From positions 8,866,001-8,930,000 of the forward strand of contig NC_065904.1 in NCBI RefSeq assembly GCF_905147045.1: a stretch of DNA of 64,000 nucleotides, given 5' to 3'. The notes beneath the pieces are model-generated. The model saw nothing but the letters and a program-made list of their open reading frames with translations. It ran no database searches and was not told the DNA's origin. Within the stretch, counting starts at the first letter, position 1. Each line of letters opens with the position of its first letter. Positions 45,513 to 55,963 of the stretch are shown here, one piece after another. The stretch is from Nymphalis io. Lineage: Eukaryota; Arthropoda; Insecta; Lepidoptera; Nymphalidae. The translations under genes were made by a program, and so were the position numbers.

Positions 45513-46110
45513 GTACAGGAAGCTTAGGTGTAAATACATTGATAACTTAAAATTATAAATACATACATAATCAAATTTATTTAAAAGATATATCTTTTAT
45601 TTTTAATTGAAATATAAATTAACGAATTTTGCTTTCTTAGAATTTGTTTTAATTGTTCAATCGGACGCACGCTATTTGTTTATTCCGGCATCTCAAATTT
45701 ATCCGTTTATTAAATTTCAATACGGTTAATTGAATCGTTGAGACTTTAAACAAAGTATGTAAGTATGTACAACAAAGTTGTTTTAACATTTATAATTTAG
45801 TTACATACGGGGATTATCACTTTACATTCTCAATTTAATTCATTGCTTTTCGAAATGTGATACTTATACACAACTTTAATATTGATGATTTTTATCCTAT
45901 AGAAGGTCTAGGTGGATTCCTTATTTTAGTGTATACTGAAAACTGAATATATACCATATATACAAAGGCCAATTTACATTTTTCAGCAACGTTATGTCAT
46001 AAAGATTGAGCATACGTACTAAAACTTGATTACAATTCACGGACCGTGAAATTAAAATTTATTGCAAACCAAAGTCAAATGCTGTCAAGGTTTCAGATCT
46101 AAAAGTAAAA
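45513..46110. other. Intergenic region between the secreted-protein genes
   Basis: About 600 bases of AT-rich DNA that must hold the promoter of the second gene. A tatataccatatatac stretch near 45949-45964 is the only TATA-like block. No repeat is recognised. Confidence 0.4.
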
Positions 46111-46752
46111 ATGTTTAATACACAAACACGTATATGTCTCTTATTAGGGTTATTTTATATCGAGTACGGTTGTAGCTTTAGTGTATCAGGAATAATCGAT
46201 GCCCAAAATCCTAATGTCCGAATGATAGCATTACCAAATATGAAAAGAGGTGGTGCTTTAAGATCTTCAGGCATATTCGAGACATTTCTTCATAATTTAT
46301 TAGAAATTTTAACGATTCAATTCCCAATGAAAAAGTTGCCAAAATACTGCCGAATGCTTAGACGCCAAATATACGATATAAATTATAAATATGCACAAAG
46401 GTTAGCGAAACATATAAAGTATTTGTCACGTATGTATCCAGAAGATTTGCATAATGAATTGCTATTTTATAAGGAAGAGTTAAATAAAAAGAAGCCTCAT
46501 CGCTCTGAGTTCTTTGATGCTATCAACAAGGCGTTCACTTTAAGAGAACATATATTATTCAACGACTATATTTACGAATTGACGAACTATGCCAATGGCT
46601 ATAAACTTTATATTGACGAAGAAACAGATAAACTTATAGATGAGGTTATTTTGGATAACATTTTGAGATTAAGTTCGTTTGATCGTAAAGATTTGCGAAG
46701 AAAGTTACGATATGCTGTTAGGGAATTTACCGACGATTATAATTCAAAATGA
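46111..46752 (+). CDS. Small basic secreted protein 2 (unknown), intronless
   Basis: A 213-residue protein with a signal peptide (MFNTQTRICLLLGLFYIEYG) and a helical charged body. Ordered similarity to the gene at 44731-45420: SGIFETFLHNLLEILTIQF against SGPLYDFIVNVCNVILNRF, and KPHRSEFFDAINKAFTLRE against KPKRKGLFQLLNSLYTLRQ. That, the same strand, same intronless form and similar length suggest an old tandem duplication. No known domain. AATAAA follows at 46766-46771, 14 bases after the stop. Confidence 0.7.
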   Translation: MFNTQTRICLLLGLFYIEYGCSFSVSGIIDAQNPNVRMIALPNMKRGGALRSSGIFETFLHNLLEILTIQFPMKKLPKYCRMLRRQIYDINYKYAQRLAKHIKYLSRMYPEDLHNELLFYKEELNKKKPHRSEFFDAINKAFTLREHILFNDYIYELTNYANGYKLYIDEETDKLIDEVILDNILRLSSFDRKDLRRKLRYAVREFTDDYNSK

Positions 46753-46765
46753 CAAATCTTGAATG

Positions 46766-46771
46766 AATAAA
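46766..46771 (+). promoter_or_regulatory. Poly(A) signal candidate of secreted protein 2
   Basis: AATAAA 14 bases past the TGA stop. Confidence 0.45.
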
Positions 46772-48430
46772 TAAGTAAGATTATTTAAACGAATTATATT
46801 AAGTAGATGCACCCAATAAAATTCAAGTTTTTTTTTTAAATCATTTTACCTATATTTTTAGTTTAGTTTTAGTGTTTAAATAGTGTCTTTGAGGATATTT
46901 AATCTCAAAACCGTGGCAGCAAAATGGTAAAAAATGACATGAATATAAAAAATATAAACGTATTGTTTTAGTCGTGATAGCATCGATGAATAGCATAAAT
47001 ACAGCAATCATTTCAATACAGAATTTATTATTGGAACCAATAGATAATTAAGTTCCAAAAATTAAAAAAAAAATTAGTGAAAACCAAAACAATCAAAACA
47101 AAAAGCGAATCTTTATAATATTATGTGTAGCGACTAGTATGGAAAATCTAGACACCAAGATCAAGAAATCGACGTATTTAGCATACTAGTACATACTAGT
47201 AATACATATAGCATCTATAGGCTAATGGCTGCAACATATATTATAACGACAAAAATACGTACTTTTTTTAACTTTTGATAGATTCAACCGATTTTGATGA
47301 AATAAATACTAAACGGAATCTTGAAATACATCTTATAATAATTAAGTTATTTCAATTTGTAATTTTTAGTCGTTTCAAACATTAGCCTGGACAAACAGAC
47401 AGACAGAGAGAAAAACAAAAAAAAAAAAGATTGTTTCCGTTTTAAGATCTCGCAAATAGCCATATTAACTTTAAAGAGGCAGTTATTTTTAAATCACAGA
47501 CAGACACTACAAATTTATCTTCTCTTATAAACTAGTTTTTAACTACTAATGCAATTGGTGTAAAACAAAAGTTGTGAATTCCCGCTGCCATATGGTTCTA
47601 AATTATAATCAGATTTATCAATTATTTGAATAATGGTATATTAAGTATAACAAGGTTCTAGTGAAAAGTTGATGCATTACATAAAAATTTGAAAAAACCT
47701 TGAATTGCCGGGTGTTTATTGAGATTATGTCAGAGTAGCTTAATGTTGCTATGCTATGAAAATAGAAAGATTTATCTTTTCTCAAAGTTAGAACCTATCA
47801 TCATTATTTTCACAAATTCGTCACGTTCCAACTACAAAAAAACAAATCGAATTAGAGAGGACGTAAGTGTTTTGTAAGGTAAGCTGATTTATTTTATTTT
47901 CTTATATATCTCATCTATATAATGTTTTATGTTTCTTTGATTAAAATCTATTTAAAGGTCTATCTTGTTCATGACGGTCATACATAGTCTACAAATATAA
48001 ATTTTACATATTTATAAGACTATATAGCTTATAATTTTATTTAAGTAAAATTATCTCTATAGTGTTTTATGAAAATAAAACAAAAAGAAACATGGACATA
48101 CACATGAGCTCAAAGATTTCATGCATTAATTGAGGTATTTTATTACAACTTTATATGCCATATAAAAAAGTCTATTATACTTACAAAATAAATAAATTTT
48201 TAATGTTGTATGGTATGGTAAATATAGTAAGTTTTTCACATAAAAATCGACATTGATTTAAACTATAGACAAAGTATAAAACTTGCAACATTGGCGTTAT
48301 CGATATAGAACAAATGAAATACGGCAACGTCACGCACAGCGGATTCACAAAGTGTTGAAGAGTGATTATAGATTCGGCGTTACAAATAATTATTAAATAT
48401 ACAAATTTTAAGCTAAATTAGTGATTTAAA
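46772..48430. other. Intergenic region upstream of TER94
   Basis: AT-rich, with a decayed TE end near 47260-47440 (attcaaccgattttgatgaa, then gacaaacagacagacagaga). The last 130 bases before the TER94 start, around caacgtcacgcacagcggat, are less AT-rich and probably hold its promoter and 5' leader. No third copy of the secreted genes was found. Confidence 0.45.
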
Positions 48431-50381
48431 ATGGCAGATAATAAGAGGTAAGACTATAATCAATTAAAATTCAAATAGTTAAATATTATTTATGTAATTT
48501 TAACGAAATGTTGTAATATCATGGAAACCGATATTCGAAAATTGGCTTGTCATCATGTCTAACGCTACAGTATATGACAATATATTATAATTCCAAGACG
48601 AAATTATGCTGAAACTAGATGATACTCTGTTATAAATACGTTAAATTTACAAATTGGACGTAATTACATACATTGTCTAAGAACGCTAACGATGAGGCAC
48701 AACCGGGCGTTTCTCTTGATTTGTTGAATTTTGTTTAGCCCCGATGATCTTTCCACCGCGATCTTGCGCCGTAAAGACAGACCAAATCGCCTGATCGTGG
48801 AAGAAGCTGTAAGCGATGACAACTCTGTGGTTGCGTTATCACAGGTCAGTCCTTTGTCTTTTTTTTCGTTAGTTCTAAGTGGAAGATTTAGCATATATTT
48901 AACGAGCAATTATTAAACTATATGATTACTAAAATATACCTGAAGTATTCTTATCTTATTTTGTATAGTTAATTTCAATTGCACTGTAAAATAACTGACA
49001 ATAATAATATTAAATTTAAAAAAATCAAACTTTATTATATTAAAAATTGTAACCAATTGTAACAAAACAAGTATATAATTGATACATAATAAAAATGTAA
49101 CATGATAGTAAGTAGTTTCATTTTTATTATTATTCAAAGTTTTTATAGGATTTGAGTAAAAAAAAAACATGCTGAAATAATATGCAAAGTCATGGTTGAT
49201 GATATTTCACCCAGCAGATGCATTTACAGCATTACAATTAGATTATATTATTATTTATTTGGAGTATCTTAAGTTTTGTTTATGAATGTAAAAAAAAAGA
49301 TATAAAATATAAAACTACTAAACTATTAATAGATGTGAATCTCACACTTAGCTTTTTATTTTATTTTAAAAAATTGACAATACAATTAATATTTCCACCA
49401 TAGGCTAAAATGGAACAACTACAGTTATTCCGTGGAGACACTGTATTACTCAAGGGTAAACGCCGCAAAGAAACTGTCTGCATTGTACTCTCAGATGATA
49501 ACTGTCCTGATGAAAAGATCCGTATGAACCGTGTTGTTAGGAACAATCTCCGTGTACGGCTCTCTGATGTTGTTTCCATTGCTCCTTGCCCCTCAGTTAA
49601 ATATGGCAAACGAGTCCATATATTACCTATTGATGATTCAGTTGAAGGTTTGACTGGGTAAGTGAATGTTTATATTTTGAAATATATATTAAGTCTTAGT
49701 ATTTTCATATTTGCTTAATTAAAAAAAAATTCTTTTATTTTTATTTTACATTGTTATAAAATAAATGTGTACTGATGAAATGTTAAAGTAATCACATTTT
49801 CATAATTCTTATGCCATGCAAATCTACATTTAAAGTAACAGCCTGTTAATGTCCCACTACTGGGCTAAGGCCTCCTCTCCCTGTTGAGGAGAAGGTTTGG
49901 AGCTTATTCCATCACGCTGCTCCAATGCAGGTTGGTAGAATAAACATGTGGCATAATTTAAATTAGACACATGCAGGTTTCCACACAATGTTTTCCTTCA
50001 CCGTCAAGCACGAGATGAATTATAAACACAAATTAAGCTCATGAAAATTCAGTGGTGCTTTGCCCGGGTTTGAACCCACAATCATCGGTTAAGATTCATG
50101 CATTCTAACCACTAGGCCATCTCGGCTTTATTTCAATCTACGTTTAATGAATGTTGATTGCTTAAACATTTAAAATTGTATTTTTTAGAAACCTATTTGA
50201 AGTGTACCTGAAGCCGTACTTCATGGAAGCATATCGGCCCATTCATCGTGATGACACCTTTATGGTTCGAGGTGGTATGCGTGCTGTTGAGTTCAAAGTA
50301 GTGGAGACAGATCCCGCTCCATACTGTATTGTAGCACCAGACACAGTTATTCACTGTGAGGGAGAACCAATTAAGCGAGAA
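48431..50381 (+). CDS. TER94 exons 1-4: N domain
   Basis: Residues 1-190, the cofactor-binding N domain (double-psi barrel and four-stranded barrel). It reads DLSTAILRRKDRPNRLIVEE, MEQLQLFRGDTVLLKGKRRK, then NLFEVYLKPYFMEAYRPIHR and CEGEPIKRE. This part binds p47, Ufd1-Npl4 and UBX proteins in relatives. Confidence 0.95.
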
Positions 50382-53300
50382 GTAAGTAAAGTCAAAAGTA
50401 AACTTTTTAATTTTTGTAAAACATGATATGTGGATGTGGTTAATATATGTTTATTTTACTTTCTCTTGTTACTTGTATTTCAAAGTAAAAATATTTGAGG
50501 AAATTATTTTTATTTAATTTCTTAAATAAATTTTTCTAGTTAGAAAAAAGAAGTTATATTAGAATATATAAAAAAAGTGTTAAAAACAATATTGTAATTT
50601 GCATACACTATGACATTGCAATGTCAGCCAAGTTATTTCATCTTATATTACACTAGCTACTCTATCCTCATGGGTTGTAGTGGGATGTTATATGTATATT
50701 CCTTGTTCAATAAATAAAGATCAACAAATATTGATAGATATTATTCTATAGAATAATATTTTAATATTTAATAGGAAGAAGAAGAAGCCTTAAATGCAGT
50801 GGGTTATGACGATATTGGCGGTTGTCGTAAGCAGCTAGCTCAGATTAAGGAGATGGTGGAACTGCCTCTGCGGCATCCATCACTTTTCAAGGCCATCGGT
50901 GTGAAGCCCCCGCGTGGTATCCTTATGTATGGACCTCCGGGAACTGGTAAAACACTAATTGCTCGTGCTGTTGCGAATGAAACAGGTAAGAAATATTTTT
51001 TTATTTGATATATTAAACAGTAAATGACTATAACATATAACTTTATACATCTGACAATAAAATTGTAGCAATAATGGACTTGTGAAATAAGCATAATATT
51101 ATATATTTTACTCTCGGTCTACGGTTTTTTTTGTAATAATTAATATGATATGTGATAATATTAACTGCTAAATTTGATGTAATATAATTAAATTTTTAGT
51201 TTTTTTTTATATTTATAAATTGGAGGTTGATAATTAAATAATTTTATCTGGAATACAATTATTGTTATTAACATAAGCAAAATTTTCTGTATTGTCTAGG
51301 TGCATTTTTCTTCCTGATCAACGGTCCAGAAATCATGTCGAAATTGGCCGGAGAATCTGAATCGAACTTGCGTAAAGCTTTCGAAGAAGCAGACAAAAAT
51401 TCTCCGGCCATTATCTTTATCGATGAACTGGACGCCATCGCGCCCAAACGTGAGAAGACGCACGGTGAGGTCGAGCGCCGGATTGTGTCGCAGCTGCTCA
51501 CTCTTATGGACGGTTAGTAGTTTTACTAATTATTTAGGAAATATTGTTTCACATAGCTCTTTTTATATTTCAAGAAAATTTTGTATGTTACAAGTTTGTA
51601 ACTTACAAGGTTCAAGTGCTTGGTTACATTTTGTTGGTTAAAATAAATATTTATGTTACATACACTTATCCAGTTCCTCAATCTCTCACAATCATATGTA
51701 CTAGACATTGTTGATATGATTTTATATCAACAATGTCTAGTCCATATGATTTTAAGTATGTGATGTATATTCCTACATGTTGATGAATATAACTCGCTCA
51801 TCGCTTCGGTAAAGATGATTGCCTGTGCCTTTGGTGTATCTTTCTATTGTTTTGACTAGGTTTCGATGTGCCTGCATGTCTGTATCTCAATGCAGCAACA
51901 CAATCTGTATTATTATTCATAAATTTAATCAAATTGTATTTGTTTATTGTAAGAAACATTCTTGAAATCATTTTAAAATATAAAATGTTTATACAAATCT
52001 TATAAACAGGTATGAAGAAGTCATCCCACGTGATAGTAATGGCAGCTACTAACCGGCCGAACTCCATCGATCCCGCTCTCCGTCGGTTCGGTCGTTTTGA
52101 CCGCGAGATAGACATTGGCATCCCGGACGCCACCGGACGTCTTGAGATTCTACGCATACACACAAAGAATATGAAGCTTGGGGATGATGTCGATCTAGAA
52201 CAGGTCAGATCAGTAATAATTATTTATGGGTTCTGATATTTCAAAGATATTGAATCAATTCTTATAAGAAAAACGGAAAGAGTCTACAAACTATGTTTAT
52301 AATAATGAACTTATGTATTTTTTTTATAAAAGTTGATTTAGATAAACTGCAAGATTTAAAAGGATTTTTTTTAGTTATCAAATCATAAAAAAACTGAATG
52401 TGTTTACATTTTAGTTCTATGAGGGTGCAAAGTTGGTATCAATATGAAACCACCACTAACAGTTTTTGGATGAACAAAGTTCAAGACACTTAAAGTTATA
52501 TTCATACTATATGACAATAAGACAGTTATGTCTTGCGTGAATACAGCACTAGTAATTTGACTCTTATTTAATATTTATTGGCTATGTCGTACTAGATCGC
52601 AGCCGAGTCTCACGGTCACGTTGGCGCGGATCTCGCGTCGCTGTGTTCGGAGGCTGCTCTGCAACAGATCCGTGAGAAGATGGACCTCATAGACCTCGAG
52701 GACGATCAGATAGACGCAGAGGTTCTCAACTCGCTTGCCGTCTCCATGGACAACTTCCGTGTAAGTTATACATTCATTATTAGCTGAGTATAAGTGTAAA
52801 GGCTTTATTTTTAGTTAACATAGATTTGACATTAATGATTTAAATTGTACATATTTACTTAGACATTCTTTGATTTTACTCAATACTTTTATGATATGAT
52901 TTTACTAATTACTTTTACTCAAAGTTTTTTTTAATATATATTAAAAAAAACACAGGATCACAATTAATAATAATTTATGTTTAAATATTTAAAAATTCAT
53001 AATTGGGTTTTATAATAAGCGTAAGACTATATCGTAAGTTATAAATAAAGGTTTTTGAGGTTATGTAAGTATGATTTACACAAAACCGTTACATATTTTT
53101 GCTTGTCACAGTATGCGATGACAAAGTCGTCGCCATCGGCGCTCCGTGAGACGGTCGTGGAGGTGCCAAACGTGTCGTGGACGGATATCGGTGGGCTGCA
53201 AAACGTGAAGCGGGAGCTGCAGGAGCTGGTGCAGTATCCAGTGGAACATCCCGACAAGTTCCTTAAGTTTGGCATGCAACCATCTCGGGGTGTGCTTTTC

Positions 53301-55183
53301 TACGGACCACCAGGTTGCGGTATGTTTCTCTTATAGTTATTTTATTAAAAATAGAAAGAAAATAAGTTTGAGATAAATTGTTTACACATTGACAATAAAA
53401 GCCTGACATCTTAAAAATGTCTCATCATACATGGATTGCACAAGAAATTGTTTTACGATCTAGAAACAATCTGACGATAAAACCAATTAAGCACTACTAT
53501 TTATTACACCACACATCTTCCTGACTTTTGAGAATATTTGTCAATTGTTAATGGTTGCTGTTAACAATTAGAGTTGGCTTAAAAGCTGGTATTGAAAATA
53601 ACTATTATTGTATATGCAGGTAAGACACTGTTGGCTAAGGCGATCGCTAATGAATGCCAGGCTAATTTCATTTCGGTGAAGGGACCAGAGTTACTCACCA
53701 TGTGGTTTGGTGAATCTGAAGCTAATGTTCGAGATATCTTCGATAAGGTAAGATTTTTTTAAGTTATTCTAATTCTATATTTTGACTTTTATATACTATA
53801 GTTTGCTCTCATTTTGTTCATAACCATAAACAAGTTTTTTAATATACAATAAATGTAATTAAGCATCAACATCTTAGTTACATTTATTGTAACTAAACAC
53901 ATAGTATATTTGGTGAAGTTAACACAAATCACTACACCGGCAGGCTCGCTCGGCGTCTCCCTGCGTGCTGTTCTTCGACGAGTTGGATTCCATCGCGAAG
54001 TCTCGCGGCGGGTCAGTGTCGGACGCCGGCGGCGCCGCCGACCGCGTCATCAACCAGATCCTCACCGAGATGGACGGCATGGGTGCCAAGAAGAACGTCT
54101 TCATTATTGGTAAATATTTGTTCTTATCAATTAAACTTGGTAAATTTTGTTTTCAACTTTTTCCCGGTAAACTTATCAATTGATTGAAGTCGATAACGTA
54201 CGATTTTTCTGATTAATCGAAAGATTGCATATGATATGATATTTAGTTTTTGTTTTATTGATGTTTTAATAATGCAGAGCAAAAAGAAGAAAAAGAAATC
54301 TAGTTATGTTTCTTTATTATTTATAACTTATTATTTCTTCTATTTCTCAGGTGCCACAAATCGTCCGGACATCATTGACCCTGCAATTCTGCGACCCGGC
54401 CGTTTGGACCAGCTCATCTACATCCCACTTCCAGATGAGAAATCTCGTGAGGCTATCCTCCGCGCCAACCTTCGCAAGTCGCCTATTGCTAAGGACGTTG
54501 ATTTATCTTACATCGCAAAGGTATGCAATTATACATACATGAAATAATTAGCAATTGTGAAAGATATCAGTCGATTGATAATGTTTAAATTTTTTTTCCT
54601 ATCTGAGAACTAATGGTGAAAACTAAGAATTATTTTATACGACAATGGTTACAAAGTATAACAATTCTCAGGTCACACAAGGATTCAGCGGTGCCGACTT
54701 GACAGAGATCTGCCAGCGCGCGTGCAAGCTCGCCATCCGACAGGCCATCGAGGCCGAGATACACCGCGAACGAGCGCGCCAGCAGCAGCAGGCCGCCGCC
54801 GTCATGGATGTCAGTTCATTACTACCGTTTATGACTAGCTTTAAAGAATTAATCAAACATTTTTGTTTCAAATTATTCATAACATTTAGTAATATTTATC
54901 TTATTTATATCAAATTTATTCTTCGTAGATGGACGAAGAAGACCCCGTGCCGGAGATCAGTCGCGCTCACTTCGAGGAGGCGATGAAGTTCGCGCGCCGC
55001 TCCGTGTCCGACAACGACATCCGCAAGTACGAGATGTTCGCGCAGACGCTGCAGCAGTCGCGCGGGTTCGGCACCAACTTCAGGTTCCCGACGAGCGGCG
55101 CGGCGGCGGGCGGCACAGGCACGTCGGGCGGCGACCAGCCCACCTTCCAGGAGGAAGGAGGCGACGACGACCTGTACAGCTAA
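48431..55183 (+). CDS. TER94: TER94 (VCP/p97/CDC48) AAA+ segregase
   Basis: Hexameric ATPase that pulls ubiquitinated proteins from membranes and complexes for degradation (ERAD and related work). Exons: 48431-48447, 48739-48844, 49404-49657, 50189-50381, 50775-50985, 51300-51512, 52010-52203, 52596-52760, 53112-53319, 53620-53747, 53944-54109, 54351-54520, 54672-54809, 54929-55183. Every junction keeps phase and the total is 2,418 bases, 805 residues, matching the family (801-806). The first coding exon has only 17 bases (MADNK plus two bases). Intron 3 carries a SINE; intron 6 a perfect palindrome. The last exons are much richer in G and C than their introns. Confidence 0.97.
49834..50134 (-). 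mobile_element. tRNA-headed SINE, family A, in TER94 intron 3
   Basis: Nearly full-length antisense copy: gcctgttaatgtcccactac at the low end, reversed B box gggtttgaaccc and reversed A box accactaggccatctcggc at the high end. Flanking target duplication aatctacatttaa (49821-49833) and aatctacgtttaa (50135-50147), 12 of 13 identical. Confidence 0.85.
50775..52760 (+). CDS. TER94 exons 5-8: first AAA domain (D1)
   Basis: Residues about 191-451. Walker A is GPPGTGKT (near 245), Walker B IIFIDELDAI in exon 6, and the second region of homology VMAATNRPNSIDPALRRFGR is in exon 7 with its arginine fingers. Exon 8 gives the helical lid (GADLASLCSEAALQQIREKM). All catalytic residues are intact. Confidence 0.95.
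51691..51750. repeat. Perfect 17-bp palindrome, extended to 27 bp, in TER94 intron 6
   Basis: Arms ctagacattgttgatat (51701-51717) and atatcaacaatgtctag (51724-51740) around a 6-base loop; outer arms atcatatg and catatgat extend it after a 2-bp mismatch. Confidence 0.9.
53112..55183 (+). CDS. TER94 exons 9-14: second AAA domain (D2) and tail
   Basis: Walker A GPPGCGKT is split over exons 9 and 10 (exon 9 ends after GCG's first base of the last glycine). Walker B is VLFFDELDSI in exon 11. Exon 12 has GATNRPDIIDPAILRPGRLD with both arginine fingers. The tail is glycine and alanine rich and ends DDDLYS, the short acidic-tyrosine motif that binds PUB and PUL domain partners in relatives. Confidence 0.95.
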
Positions 55184-55963
55184 GCGCGCGGGCGCCGCCA
55201 GCAGACGTTACATCATAAGAGTGTATTACTTCCTCGGCTCGACCGGTCCGACCGCCGAAGATTCTGAATGAATATGTAAATGTATTTATTTCGTCATCCG
55301 CTCGTTAGTTTCGTTCGCTTATGTTTAGTATTACAGTTCGAATGCACCCCGCTCGGTCGGGCCCGTATGATCCTATGGTATATTGTAACTGTCAGATCGT
55401 TTGCGTTGGCGACGTCGGCGTGTGTCGACTTCACGATATCGCAGTGATTTTTATTGATTAAAAGATTTTTATAGTCGAATCTTGTGTTTTAATTTATTTC
55501 CCTTTACAAACTTAGTAATTGAGCGTCTATTATAAACCAATTGCGAATTAATTTTAATCAAAATATGTACTTAATAATGGGCTTTTTGAATTACTAGTAA
55601 TATTATTATAATATTTTGAAATTATTTGTGTTTTTGAATAAAAATGAAATGAAACAATATTAATAGCCCTCATGACCTACATTTTTTAAACTATACTAAA
55701 GAGTCTTTGCCATTAAACTAACGTAAACTTTTATGATAAACTCTTTCGAGAATTAAAAAAATAAATAAACATTTATTTAATTAACAGGAAATATTTTTCT
55801 ACTATTATCTAAAACGTTATTACGTACCCTATAATTTTACATTTTTTTATCCAGTATAAGACGAAATAATTTTCATGTATAAAAATAAACAGGAAACTAT
55901 ATGTTCAAAATATATTCTTTGAAAATAAATCAATTGGCAGATTTTTAAAAAATATATACCAAA
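55184..55963 (+). other. TER94 3' untranslated region and spacer
   Basis: The first 280 bases are relatively GC-rich and end with ATTAAA at 55457-55462, a likely poly(A) signal. Beyond that is plain AT-rich spacer to the next start codon, with several AATAAA by chance. Confidence 0.5.
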
